64,000 bases of DNA. It comes from Channa striata. Taxonomy: Eukaryota; Chordata; Actinopteri; Anabantiformes; Channidae. Positions 38,501-53,500 of the stretch are shown here, one piece after another; within the stretch, counting starts at the first letter, position 1; every line of letters starts with the position of its first letter. The translations under genes were made by a program, and so were the position numbers. The notes beneath the pieces were generated by a model, which made no database searches, was not told where the DNA came from, and saw only the letters and a list, made by a program, of their open reading frames with translations. The DNA lies in contig CM065187.1 of NCBI GenBank assembly GCA_033026295.1, forward strand, positions 4,666,888 to 4,730,887, written 5' to 3'.

Positions 38501-41500
38501 ACTCAAACAAAGGATTATGATACAATACAGAAGAGCAACGCATTGACTTACAGGAGGGCCAGGTGGGCCAGGTATACCACTCTCTCCCTTTGGTCCGGTT
38601 TGACCCTGAGCAAAAAAAAAAAAGCTTCATTATAGCTGACAAAGAGTGTTACGAGCGCCAAGGTAAATGTCTGTTATTGTTTCTAATAGAATTCAGCGTG
38701 GAGGGCGAACACTTACTGATGATCCTTTAGCTCCTTTGGGACCAGGAGGACCCTAAAGATGCAAAGATGACCAAGTAATCAATAGCGGCTCAGACATCAG
38801 ATTGTTCACACTCTTTATAGTAATAAAACATATGTCTTACAGGTAAACCAGGAGGACCAATAGGACCAAGTGGACCTGCAGGACCAGCAATACCCTAAGA
38901 GAGAAAAAAGACAGAAAGCAAGAATCCATAATGGCATTATTACAGAAATAGCTTTTTGTTGAAGGTGGATCAGTGCTAATTAGCATAAGGTAAATACCCA
39001 CTCCTTGGAACATTTTGCTTTTACTAAATAAAAAACAACACTAATATAAATGTAACTATTAATACATTTCAGTGGGCTTATTATTGGCTTGTGCAGCCCT
39101 GCTCTTCTGCCACACTTATGCTCTGTGGTTTGTATACAAAATTAAAAATGCAATATGGGAGGATTTTTTATCACGCTGAGTGTGACTTTGTTGACTTACA
39201 TTGTCTCCTTTGGGACCGGATGAGCCTGGAGGACCAGGAAGGCCTCTGTCACCCTTTTCTCCCTGTTCACCCGGAGGTCCGATAAGTCCAATGAGACCTG
39301 GATGGCCCTAAGGGCAACAGAACAACCAACACATGTTATCAGTGCAAGCATCAATAACACACAGTCTCACAAACATCAGTCCTATAATATATCTATCTGA
39401 CACACCCTCTAATCACCGGGGTAATGATTTCAAGCCGGAGGCAAACAATGGATCTAATCAATCTGTTGGTAAATAGCTCCATTAGTCTACATTACAGTAC
39501 TTACTGTAGCTTAGGCTGTACATCAAAACATGCAAATCAATAGAGTAGGTGTTGGGAAGCTCACCTTTTCTCCTTTGACACCAGAGTCTCCTTTCAAACC
39601 GGGTAAACCAGGAGGGCCCTATAGGAGGAATGTCAGAACAAAACCCATTTAGCCTCAAACATTAAATAGATTTTAGATATTAGTTTAAAGACAAGGGGTC
39701 ATTCTACTCACCATGGGTCCGGGAGGTCCATCTGGGCCTGGGGGACCAGGTAGACCTTGCTCTCCCTGCAAAGACACATCAATTATATAGTTTTTTAAAA
39801 TCTTTGCTCCCAATACTTCACTGCTACCTATGAGCAGAACGCTTCCTTTATGTTCTGGCATTTAGCGGAAACCATTTATGCAAACCTACTTTTACATGGC
39901 GTTAAAATAATTCTACACAATTTCTATATGACAGGCAGGAATTAAGGTTAGGGTACAAAACATTCTACTTACAACTGGGCCAGGAATACCCCTGAGGCCT
40001 TCAGAACCAGGCTTGCCAGGTGATCCTTGAGGGCCAACTGGACCTGTCTTTCCTTGGGGACCTTCCAAACCAGGCTCTCCCTTTTTACAAAAACAGGACA
40101 GACAAACCATTTCATTCTTGGTTGTTTATCATCTACTTGGCATTGCTGATGCAATAAGTGAACAGATAAGAACAATTAGCAATACTTGTGGAATACATTA
40201 CCTTGGCTCCTTTCTCTCCCTGCCTTCCCTCAGGTCCTGATGCTCCAGGGGGACCCTATTTAAAAACAGATTAAATAAAATTTGATGAGAGTTTCACAGC
40301 CTGGAAGAAAAAGACAGAACATTCCCCCATTTTGACACTGGACTTTTTCAGTAATGAAAGTAGAGCCCAGGTCACTACTTACTCTCTTTCCTGGGGGTCC
40401 AGAGGGACCAGACTCTCCCGTGGGTCCAGGTGAGCCCTGGTTAAAGTTTCAAAAGGAAGAAAAAGAAGAAAATTGAACAACTCATAATTTAGGGACAATT
40501 TGAATTTTTCAGGAAAGAACCACAGCAGTGAGGACAAATGAAACAATAACTACACAACACTCACAGGCTGACCAGGCTCTCCATCATCTCCCTTGTCACC
40601 AGCTGGACCGTCTAACCCCTGTATAAGAATTGAACAGAACCTCAGTCTTGTAGCACTGAATTAATCACAAACTGAAAACCACTATTGATTTACAGCTTAG
40701 TTAATGACTCATGCCATACGTACAGCAGGACCAGGCTCTCCAGGTGGGCCAGGGTCACCAGGGAAACCACTTGGTCCCTGAAAGCAATTAAAGTTGCATT
40801 ACTTTTAATTTACTTTTAGATAAGACATAAGATAAGCTTCCTATCAAAGTGGCTGTCTACTGCACAGGATAAAAGAGGTCGACTGAGCTTGTTGAGGCGT
40901 CTGATAAATTTTATTTTCCAAAAACAAAGCTGGAGAAGGACTTACGGGGCTGCCTTTAGGACCATCATCTCCAGGGGGACCTTTAGGGCCAGGGGGTCCA
41001 GCTGCACCAGCTGGACCGGCCTCTCCCTTCTCACCTCGTTCTCCCCTTGGACCCTGGAAAAATGTGTAGTTTGTAATTATTTGCAATTAATAATTCCTGT
41101 AGACAACTGAAAGGCAAACATCTTGTCACCTCTTCATACTTTATGGCCATTGTAAATGTTGTTTTAGTCAAGTTACTGAACATCAGTGGTTCTTTTTCAT
41201 AGTCAAATTATTGTTGTTTCTGTTGTTCCTTTATGTTTTCTTATCATGTGAATCTGGAGGAGAAAGAATCTCATTACTCACTGGTGGGCCCACTTCTCCC
41301 TGTAGACCAGGCTCTCCTGTTTCACCAGCATCTCCCTGATGAGAAAGAGAGCGGGTATATTAAGGTGAGAAACAGACATACATTATCAGAAACAGATTTT
41401 TTTTGGTCCAACATGGTTCTAAAACTCCCATCATTTACAGCGCGTCTCCCAGTCCCAGTGCCCTTGTCACCCAAATGGGGATAGAAAGAGATGAAGCAAG

Positions 41501-44500
41501 AGATTTCAATCCATCAAGTGCAGGAAGATTGGGTGGCTGGTGCAAGGAGGTCACTGACCTGACTGTCCTCCCTGGACCCTGCTAATATATCTTGTCCTCT
41601 TCTCCAGCCTTACTGAACAGTTGCCCTGTTGACTCGCCTATATACTGGAAACTATCATTATTCACTGTCATATAAGCCCAACGTCCTCCCTACTGAGGTT
41701 CACTGCAGAGGCAATCTGCCACACCTGTTTCAGGGAAAAACATTAGCCCGTGTCATGTTTGGGCGAAGAGCCACCAACAGGTCTGCAGTGCCAATGACGA
41801 GCTTCGCGTGGGGTGTTATGGTATTATACGAATATTCATATTCTCTTTAGGAAAACCAAGAGCCGTGAGCTGTGTGTGGTGAGCACCAACCAGTGCTCTA
41901 GATTACTCTCTGGCTGTCTTCCTAAACCTCTCCTGTTGCTGTCCACTCTAAGCAGTTGGTATGTCAGTTTGAAATCATGACTGATCCTCTGTAATAGGAG
42001 CGCCTGCTGCTCTTTTTGCGATACTGCATCTCGGAAATGGCCTGCTCAGGTCTCAACTACAGGATACGACAACCTGCTCACTTCGACCGAAGGGAAAACG
42101 GGAAAAACCAAGAGCATGAAAGACAGCTGCTCATCACTGTTATATGGGGACGTGTTTACAGAAAAAAGCCTGGGCTCAGTTGCTTGCAAGCTCCCTGGCT
42201 AATAAAATGCCAGATCAGCTGAAGCACGATTGTCCAAAAGAGCGCAGTGTTTGTTTGTGCAGGAGAAGGACAGGCGATCCTCAGGGAGATTATCAAGGAG
42301 CAAAAGGTGAATCTATTGACTGAACCAGATAAAACAAATCACACCATCACTACGGACAGAAATGAGAAAGTGCAGAGCACTGCAGTCCAGCGGCTGCAAA
42401 AGCCGCCAAAGCAGGCCTTTCATAATGAAAGCGCAGCACCAAATAAGAGTGGGAGCGGATTTTATGAGAGCCGCCTTTAATAATGTATTTGTCATCTTAT
42501 GAATACAAGAACAGTGCCTTTGAGTATTTTTTCATACTCTCTCCATCAGAAATAGCACTGCTGGGGACGGCGGTATGTCCATTCGATTTTCTGTGCATCT
42601 ATCACTCTGCAGCAGATGACCACGTCCTACTTGAAAGGGTTTCATTTAAGTGGACATGGAATGCACAAGCCTTGCGGAGAGTCATAGCACACAGTGAATC
42701 TATGAGAACATTTCCATAGAGTTATGAAAACCAATTAGCTGGATAAAGCCTGTATCAAAAATGTTGTACAGGCAGCTTCTCCAAAAAAACAGAGTCCAGT
42801 ACCGCAGCGGTCTGGGATTCATGACATCAAACCCACGTTTTGACCTGTTACAACATCGATTAAAAAAATCTGCCATCTGTTTTATGGAACTATTTCAGTG
42901 GTACCATCTTAAAACAGTACAATACACTGCACCACATGTGTGATTATTCAACAGGCAAAATATAGTAGTCACGTGGGTGGTAGATGTTTCTTTTTTCTGC
43001 TGAAATAACGTTCTAGGAACAAGGAAAAATGAAAAACACCATCATCTGTGAGCTATTATATGCACACAATTGTTTTGGTAAATAATGCAACCTCTCTCTT
43101 TGTGTATAACTAAAGGTGCAGATACATTTTAGAAAGAGATAAAAGATTATGTTTAAGGGACACAATCTTTAATCTTTCTTTCTTTCAGTCATTGGATAGT
43201 TTTTTAATCTTCATATATTTAAGTAGTTCACAATCATTGCTCTAATATATCTGTTTATGCAGACTCTCCTGCAGCATCAAAGCCACTAAAAAGAACCAAT
43301 TATACTAGAACCAGAAGACAAACTCACCTTTTCTCCAACAGCACCAGGGTTTCCAGTGCCACCAGGAGGTCCCTGTGGGCCATCAGCTCCTGGGGGTCCT
43401 GAGGGGCCTCTGGGACCGGGGGGACCAGGTGGACCCTATGGAAAGAGATGGACCTTTTTTGAGAAACACATTCTATCTGCATACTGCTTATTAACTGTTT
43501 AGAATAGACTGTGGAAACGTACATTCATTCTCAATAAAGCCATTGAGCTCTTACCATTTGACCAACGTCTCCAGTTTCACCTTTCTCACCAGGTGGACCA
43601 GGTAAGCCCTGAAGGTTTATTAACGTTAATGTTATTTACTTGACAACATTTTATCAAAGTCAGATTCTTATTTGTTGTTGTTGTCATCTGCACCTGCAGT
43701 CCAACTGGGCCAGGAGGTCCAGGGAATCCTCTTGCTCCTTCATCTCCCTTCTGTCCGAACAGACCCTGTTGACCTCTGGGACCAGGCTCACCATCTGCGC
43801 CCTGCATAATGTGACAGATAAAGTGGTCACAATCAGGAGATACAAATGTTGGGGGCACCGTTGGCCCAACTGATGCAGCAAATGAGATGCTGAATGTTCT
43901 GAATACATAACACGAGCTGGACACTTACAGCAGGACCAGGTGCTCCAACAGGTCCTTGAGGGCCAGTAGGACCAGGTGGACCCTGCAGAGAAGGGACTCA
44001 TTTAAATGTCAGCCAGTAGTTGTATTCTTCACTATTAAAAACTTCTACATTCACAAGGAAATTTAATTAGCCTCACATTAAGAGGTAAAACATAATAATT
44101 AAATAATGTTTCTATAATTATATACATATAAAAGGACTTACATGTTCTCCCTTGTCACCTTTGCTTCCTTTCTGGCCTGGCTCTCCAAGCTCTCCCTGAG
44201 GAATGAAATGGGCACAGCGTCAATTAAAAGTAAAGTGAGGTGAAATGCTCCACCGAACACAAGGTGACATATAAAAGCACAATAAAACCCGACACTCAAT
44301 AAATACTTGGTTGGGAAAGACATTGTTTAGGAGAACAATTACATCACTCTCTCTCTGACAAATGGTGAGAAATGTCGTTGAGGGGTGCTTATCATGACAG
44401 TTGAGTCACTGGTGCTACCAGCAGCCAAATAAGAATAGATAATTAGTCCCATCTCAAACTGTTTGCACCAGAATTCCCAGATTGAAGAACCTTGCACCAT

Positions 44501-47500
44501 TCGTTCGAAGCCTCCACATGCTGTGGGTGGTTGGAGAAAAATGCTAATAAGTACCGAAGCCAAAGGCATTTACTTATGAGTTTGAGTCAGACAATGGTCT
44601 TTGTGAGTTTGTATTAGTCTTGTGAATAAAGGCCTTGGAGTTGTCCGTTCCCCGTGGACAGGAATTATAATGAGAAAGTGTCTGAATGTGTGTAAACATT
44701 AGCTTGTGAGATCCTTTTTATCTGCATGGCAAATACCCTCTGTATTCTCGGTGTCCGTCTGCACTGCAGGGACCATTGTAAGGCCAGTTAAGAACTGAGG
44801 CATTCTTCAAAGGATAAAAGATTATCCTCTGAGTATCTTCCTAGCTGATCTTCCTGCAAATGTTTTTAGAGAGGATGAGGAGTTGTACTCGCTTCTGAAT
44901 ACTAAAGGGTCACTTTCACACATTCTGTCACTGACGCTAAATTCCTCCCTCTCCTCTATCTGTACAGAAGGGTAGAAAGCAGCAACGAGGCAGGTTTGCC
45001 TTTTAAAGATCTGTTAATCGATGCAAACTCTGTCAGGCAAATTCCCCTCAGAGTATTTAAGGTCACAGGGACAGAGACAATAGAAGACACCCGGCTTAGA
45101 TCTATACTGTAAAGTGTCTCTGTAAGGTGGGAAATGTTCATTTACTTTTTATTTGAGTGAGTGTTGGCCAAACTGTAAAATAATAATGTTAATAATGTTG
45201 AATGCTTCAGTGTATATTCCACAATTTTTCATTAAATATCTCTTTACTTGGAGAAAAAACATACACAGTAAATTAAAGATAAAAAGTAACTCACCTTGTC
45301 TCCATCCTCTCCAGGTGGTCCAGGAGGTCCTCCAGGTCCTGGTAGACCCACAGGTCCTTGAATACCATCTCTGCCAGCTGGGCCTTGAGGTCCTTTCTCT
45401 CCCTAAAATTATTGTACAACACCAAGTTGTCATCCAATCCCATATGCTTCTTTTTAAAGAGGCTATGCTAAGCATTTTCTCTATATTGATGTTCTTACCG
45501 GTCCACCTTTTTCTCCAGCAGGACCTGGAGGTCCCTGGGGGCCAGGACGGCCAGGAAGGCCTGTAGGTCCAGCTGGGCCAGCAGGACCACGCTCACCAGG
45601 AGAACCCTACAGCACCAGTGCACAGGAATATTATATTATACTGTCAAAAATGAAAGCAACAGTAAAGTTTAACATGACACAAAATCATGATATGAGACGT
45701 GTGTTCCCTACAAAATAGCTCAAACCTCACTGATGTAAGTGTGCATACTGTATCATTATATCATGTAAGAACCTGAAAGAACTAGGACAATTCCCTGAGA
45801 TAGAGACAATATATAGAAGGTGAGACAAAGAGTGAGAGAATGAGAGTGACAAAGTGAGGATGCAGTAAATTGTACTCACAGCAGGGCCAGGTGGGCCGTG
45901 AGGACCCTCATTCCCTTTCAGGCCGTGAGCCCCCTGCAGAACAAAATAAAATGAAAGCTTTAGACAACAAACACATCTGTCGGAGAAACACACATCCTGC
46001 CCTAGACAGGCCTCGCTTTTTCAAACAGGCTCAGCATGCGACGGAAAGCCTCCTCTAGTCCCCAAAGTGGAGACGAAAGTGGAGCAGACGGGGGGAGCAG
46101 TTATTTACCAAAACTGCTGCAACTGCCCGTGACATTACAGCGAAACAGGTGTATCGCATAATTTCTCTACCTTAAACTTAATCAAAAGCTGGGTCTGTCA
46201 AAAAGTATGGAGTGAGAAAAAAATGGATTGCATGACAATGAGAACATGACTTTGTCAAGTGAAAACATTTAAATTAAAAAATAAACAGACTGGAGCACAC
46301 TGTTCCTCTTCTGAAGCCCATTCAGAGATCTGCTATCATGTCTGATTCTTGAGGTCCAGCACAGTCTTGCAGCGATTTAATAGCCCAGAACTATTATGCA
46401 ATAACCAAGGTGTGAGATTTTAAATTTGTGAGGAGTTACTGAGCAGAAAGCAAAACTAACCACAGGGCCAGGAAGTCCTCTCTCTCCAGGGAAACCTCTC
46501 GGACCAGGTGGGCCATCCTTACCTGCTGGACCAGCAGGACCAGGGTCACCCTGTAGGTGAAAGCACAGGGACATAAATTTCATAAAAGCTTTTATAGATG
46601 TGGACGTAAAACAAAGTGTAGTAGTAATATGAGTTGGCAATGTTATAGGTATTTATGCTGACAGCATGCAAACACGATGTTAAATGAAGCTTCCGTTTTC
46701 ACCTTAGCCCCTTCTTTCCCTGCAGCTCCTGGAAGACCCTGTTCACCAGGTGGGCCTGGGGGTCCAGGATGGCCACGATCTCCCATTGGTCCAGTCTCAC
46801 CTGTTGGTCCCTACAATTGAAACAAACACACACATAGTAAATTTATGGAAACTAATGAATAAAACTGTGTTGCAGAGGAGGTGTGAAGAAGAGAAACTGG
46901 TTTGGAGAGAGGCAGAAAAAAAAAACGGTTTGAGCAAAATCAGCAATTTAAATACATAAAATGTTACAATTTCTCCATCTAATACAAAGCACGGTGTGGA
47001 TAAACTGAGCATTTGCTGTGTGGGAGGCCGACTAGTCATTAAGGCCACATTCAGTTCCATTATCATCAATGTTCTCAGCTTGCATTAGAGCGACTGGGAA
47101 GAAAAGTCTGTTAAACATTTATGCATAATAGATGAAGAGTCCACTAATAATATGAAAGAGCATGAACAATACTTGGGTCATGGCTTGTGAGATATGGGTA
47201 TAAGGGCAGATCAGTTACTTTAGTCAGAAAAAACACAGCTAGTTAAATGTTCTGGTAACTTTACAAGTGCACTATTTGGTGCCAGCCTAAAGGTTCCTAA
47301 TGTCCGTTTCTGCAGAACCACTGGACAGAACCTCTACAACAACGTGTGCAACTTTCAAGACCCTCATACATATTTGCATATTCAGCACTTAATGGAGATT
47401 TTTTTTCTCTACAAAGATTTAGTAAACTTAGCTGTGCAACCAAATCAGTGCAGTAATAAAATCATCACTGTTCCATACCTGAGGTCCAACCACACCTGGG

Positions 47501-50500
47501 GGGCCAGGGGGGCCAGTTTTGCCTTGGAATCCCTGTGTCAGACAAAAATAAAAAAATCATAATTGTCACACAACAGACTGTGGATTATACTGTAGATGAA
47601 AATCTGAGTAAAGACCAGTTAACTCACAGTCTCTCCTCTCTGTCCAGGATGTCCAGGCAATCCGTCTTTGCCTGCAGGCCCCTGACAAATACAAACACAT
47701 AAACACATGAATATGCAGTACGGTACAATACAGAGTGCTGTACGTGGCGTGTGAATTCAGACTTACAGGTGGGCCCTTTGGTCCCGGGAAACCTGTTGGT
47801 CCCTGAGGCCCCGGTAGACCCTGAAGCAAGCAACAAACAACTGCGGCTCAATAACCAGTTGGACATTATGGAAACTGGCATTTTATCAGGCTAAAATGAG
47901 CATGAATTATTGTCTGATGGTACATACCCTCTCACCGGGAGGTCCTGGTGGGCCATCGTTTCCTGAAGTTGCCCTGCGGAGACAAAATATAAAGTAAATA
48001 ATGAACATATACTACAATATAAACAAGAAAGTGTTAGTAAAATAATTTAGGCACCTTTGGTCCAGCTTTTCCTGTTGGTCCTCTGGGTCCCCTCTCTCCT
48101 CGAGGCCCCTTGTGAAAAGACAATGTGATTAAAATCATAGCAAGGGTCGCAGGACAAATCCGTGACTTGAAAATATTGGGCTTAATTATTTTCTCAGTTT
48201 GGATTTCCCTTGGGCAGTCTGGGGCTCCGCTTTTGCAAAGCCAAGCTCGCCATCTGTGTATGAGCACGAGTCTGCTGAGTAAGACTAACCGTTGGTCCTC
48301 TCTGTCCGCGTGGGCCAGGCTTTCCTGCTGTTCCCTGTGGACACAAAGAACACACCCGATGATCAAAGGACTGGCACTGACATCATTAAGCAGACCTGTC
48401 CTACTTAGGAGCTCGGAGATCATCTTTTATCGTTAGTTAGTGGGGATGTCCTGATCCAGTGTACTATTCAGTCAATACAGATTCCAATTCTTACATTTAC
48501 CTACTGTAATGGTTCAATACATCTGACATCCAACATAACCTGGCAAACACACAATATTATGATGTTACAGCAATGTTACAAGTGTATAGGGTGCAGACAT
48601 CTTTAATGAGAATTCATTTTTTTCTGTGGAAGTTTCTGCTCTGTGGAATTATGTTAATGGGCCTATTATCCTCTAGTGTCTTGGAGGTTGGTCTCATAAA
48701 CCTCACAAATGTTTTGTGAAGATGAAAAGCTTTATGTGCCTTGCTCCACTCTTGGTGACAAACCATTACTCTTGCAGGCAAGCTAATGGCCCATCCCTTA
48801 AACAAAGAAAATGAAACACTGCTCAAGTACCGCAGAAGTGATAAACAATGCTTTGGGTAGTTCAAAATGAGTCGTGTAAGTAGTAATGAAAATGGAGTAC
48901 AATTGTCTTTCTGTCCTTGGTAAAAAAATCTTTATTTTGGAGCCGGGCAACTTCCCCTAGTTTGATAAATCTGCAGCTGGGACAGGAGTCTGTCTCGAGT
49001 GCTGAGCCTGTATTGATTCAACCATTTTATATATGAGGAGAATAATAAGAAGTCTGTTTCACATACCCGAGTTCCCTTCTCTCCATTGGCGCCAGGGAAA
49101 CCTTGGAAACCCTGAGATCCCTGTGTGTGAGAAAGAGAGTAATTAGCCATTTGAGAGACAAACGTGAAATATTACATTCGTTGCCTATTCCCTGACGTAT
49201 TCCTTGCTTATTCAGTGCAACAGGAGATTGTGTGCACCATAAAAAAAAAAGCTTTTTTTTTTTTGGGTGCATCGCATCTGTGGCTGAGTGCTGACACCAA
49301 AAGGCATATTCAAATCCCCGGCTCTTTGATCAGCGAGCTTCAAGCATGTCCGGTTGTCAGACAGTGTCTTTGCCTCAAAGAGGCTGAAGGATGAGCCATC
49401 AAAAGTTCAGCGAAGCAGCCTTCACATGCCCACATGCATTCATTCTCTTTCATTACACTCATATAATAACACGCATGTGCAAGGAAAATTTGCCCAAATG
49501 GCGTCCGTCACTGACGGCATATTAAAGCCGCGCCGCACTCAGATCATTCCATTACCTTTGGGCCTTGTCTTCCTGGGTATCCTGGCAATCCAGGGACTCC
49601 AAGTTTACCCTGCAAAAAAGACACGCACATTTGATTTGAGATTAACTTGAATACATGTTCAACTTACTAAATATTAAGTTGAAAGACTTGCAGAATATGC
49701 GATATATATGTAAATACTGCGTAATGACAAAAATGTATACATGAAATAATCAGGACACTTGATATTTAGGTCAATTTGTGAATGACATGTCCCGTTTTTT
49801 TATTGACTACAATGCAAAAAGGTTGTACAATGTGATACTAGTTGAAGAGATTATGAGTAAAGCTGCATCAGGCCCTACTGTGAATGCAAATAGTTTTTAT
49901 TTTATCTTTCTTTATGCACAAGCACCTGCGACACACAAGATTACTGATCAGACCTGTGCTCGGTGTTAAACGCTGACATAGTGGCACGTGCACTGTTGTT
50001 TCTGCGGAACATAACCGGTTTTCACTTCAACCTCTTGTGCTAGATGACTAATGACTTGCCAAATCAGACTGTGTGTGAGTTTGTTAGCGCGGACTAAATT
50101 ATACTCAACATCTGTTCAAGCCTATTTTAGGCTTTTAGTGAAAGATCATTAGGAGGCTGCATCCTCTGGAAGAATGAATCAAGTTTTTTCTATCTTCAAC
50201 ACAATTGCTAAAGTATTGTGGGCAACAGCTTACCCAGCGTTCAATTTAACAATAAAGAACGTTAACAAGTGAATCCATTTTATATGCTGCCTGCTGGTTC
50301 CACGGCAGCAGCAGTGAAAAATCGAACGCTCTTCACAACAGAATGATCGGAAAAACTATTTTCCTTGTTAAGGCCGGCTGATCCACTATCCTGGATCGAA
50401 CATGACTGATACAAAATAACAGCTGGAGTTGTTATGTTGTTTAATCAGTCAGTGTAAAAAAAAATATGTGACAAAAATTGCTGAAAGAGTTTACCTTCTC

Positions 50501-53500
50501 CCCATTGGGGCCAAGAGGACCAGCATCTCCCGGGAGCCCTGAACGCCCCTTTGGCCCCTCTGGCCCGTCTTCTCCTCTAGGTCCTGCTGGTCCGAGCTCT
50601 CCCTGGAAAACCAAGCCACCGATTATACTTAAAGACTCAAATCTGCCATCAGCTGTGAGTCAGTGGAATAGTGTCAATCACAACATTACACTAATGGTAG
50701 GAATGTTTCCTGTGTTTTTCAGCCGTCTGTGTCCACATTAAACATTCCTCCACAGGGCAACTACTGATCAAAATGTCCCGTGGTTTAAAACTTCCCAAAA
50801 CCTACTATGACTTGAGTGATGGAGGGATACTCAAAGCCAAAGTTAGAACGCTCTCAATAGTTATATATGGGGTTTTATACTGTATCATATCCCAAGTTGT
50901 CATTTAAAGAGATTTGAGTCATGCTGAAATGTACACTAAAATATAGTTATAGTCACAATCATATTTATTTAGACATATGAATAACTAAAGGACCTTGTTC
51001 ATCGTGGGTTATTTAAGTCACCCTTCAAAAACTAGCGAGTGGTATGAGTGTAAAGGCTATTCTTCCTTCCTCCCTAACCATAAAGAAGTTAGCGATCGGA
51101 TTATGGACGCACACTAAATGCACAATGCCGCTTTGATAACCAGTCGCTGCTGCGAAGACCCGGCGGTGTGTGAAAGATATCCAGCTAAAGGCTTGTGCAG
51201 AGTAGCACAAGCAAGTGAGCACACTCCCACACTCGTATGCACATAAGACGGCATCCAGCAAACTGTACTTGACTCACACTTGCAGGTTCATCAAAGAGAA
51301 CACTTTCAATTGAGCGGTCACTCACACACACTCACACACACACACAGCCATGCTTAAAAATGAGTCATTTAGATTCTGGTCCATGTGTGTCTCCTCCAGA
51401 GCAGAGAGCCTCCTCAAATCTTTGCTTTCATCTGGATCTGCTACATCTCCGGAGGAAAACAGGCTGAAGCCCCATGGCTCTTGAGTTTGAAGGGGTTTAA
51501 GTGTCATTGATTTCTCCTTCCTTTCTCACTCGGGTAAAGGCAGCCTGGTCAGGGATGGGGGGTTTCAGCGTTTGAAGTAAGGACTGGTGCAAGTTGTGTT
51601 TCTCACTGTAAAGGTGTTTTTACGTCAAGCTGACAGCGAAGATCCCTAACGCTGTTTAGAAAAGGAAGTTGTTGCTGGGTGCAGCTGTCAAGTGTGTGCT
51701 TGTCTCCTAAAGTTGTTGAGGTTAGGACTGACTGGAAGGGTGGCAGAGAGGATAGAGAGGAAATTGGAAACACTTCCGCGCACAGTAACAGCTGGCAATT
51801 GGAACACCACCTTATGTTTGCTCATTACCCACAATTCCACAGTAGTCACAACGATTTTGGCCATAAGGAAAGTGTGAGTAAAGGTCACCCACAAGAACGC
51901 TCAACCCCAAAAGCTTATTTTTAATTCAGATATTACAATTGTCACAACATTCTAATGAATTTGAATGACGCTCCCAGCAAAGAGATCTGATTGACATGTA
52001 CTGGTAATTATAACAGAAACAAAGCAGCCTTACCCTGTCGCCTTTGATACCCATGTCTCCCTTGAAGCCAGGGAAGCCGTCTTCTCCCTGGCAAGAGAAT
52101 GACGGAGACAAGAGAGGTGAGCTTGTAATGAAGGAGAAATAATTGGATGATACAGATGTTGAAACCATTCACAGTACTCCTATACAGACAAATACTCAAA
52201 TAAAAGCATGCACACACACACACAGACACACACACAGACACAAACACAGAGTCTTGGAAAGATCCCCTGTTGCCATAGAAACTGTTGATAGCCCCTTTCC
52301 AACAAAATTCAGATGAGTTTCACAGGATTTCATTGAGATTATCATAAGCATGAAAGATTTCAGCGCCACAGTCATCATCATCATCACCATCATCATTATA
52401 GCTGCAGTGTAAATCATACAACAACTGCCGTTTCCCTGAAGTTTAGAGTGTCTTCGTTTCGCACAGTCACTTTCGTACCTTTTCACCCTTGTTTCCTTTA
52501 AGACCACGCACACCGTCGGCTCCCTGTGATGCAAGAACAGACAGAAGTTACAGGCTGATCCGGAGCAAATCAGACAAAGGAGCGAATGAATTGAATTGTA
52601 AAGCCCCATTGTTGCAGGAGGATGTTCACTGCTACCGTGAACGCCGGTTTTTCTTCAGTGAGATGGGGAAGTTATTCCGTGTACGTGATTCTTACAGCTT
52701 TATTCTTACATGTCAAACAACTGTGCTACATACAGTAGGATACTACACCTTGTGATTGAGACATTTAGATATTTTATCTGCATTTCATCATCACAGTCCT
52801 CACCCCTTCTTTTCTTCTGCAGCCTTTTCATCTTCCCAGAGACTACACACTTCAGACTTTAGCCATTTAGTCACAGGGCCACCGTTAGCTGGGAGTCAAG
52901 CCACTTGTGTGATCCGCTCCTCCCCCAGTGGAAGCTTTAATGATCGGATCAGTCACACTCTATTGCAAAGAATTATTTAATGGGATTTCTTCTGTCTCGG
53001 CTTTATCAGCCGCTAATGACACCAAACAAGAGAGGGGCCGTGTGCTTTGAGCTGTAATCAGCCCCCGGGTCTAACCTGAGCACCACCTTATGGAAGCTAA
53101 CAGAAGCAAAACCGGAAAATGGGACTTTCACTGTTTAATCACTGCATAAAGTTAATATGTAATATTTATAAAAGCAAAATGGAATCAATAAAGTTATTTT
53201 AAAGAAACGTGCTGCACTTTAATAGGAAACTTGGGCTTTTATTTGTTAAGCAGCAGCTTTTGATAAAATCCTTCTCAGTTGGTTGAACAGACCTTGTAAA
53301 TACCAGCTTTTTCAGAGGCACTTAATAAGATAATGTGCAAATATTAGCCCAACATAAGAGTTGCTAATTGCAAAGAGCGAGTATATAATAATGTCACACT
53401 TCAAATTCTTCGTGGGTGATGGTCGACTCACCTTTACACCTCGAGGTCCAGGGTAACCAATGGGTCCTTGAGGGCCAGCAGGGCCCTGGAGAGAGAGATG

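Noticed and set aside
45153..45566. 137-residue plus-strand open frame
   Set aside because: Antisense shadow of two Gly-X-Y exons, which are naturally stop-poor on the opposite strand.
50478..50741. Plus-strand collagen-like open frame (GPRGPASPGSPERPFGPSG-type)
   Set aside because: Antisense reading of exon 21; Gly spacing is irregular and the true exon is on the minus strand.
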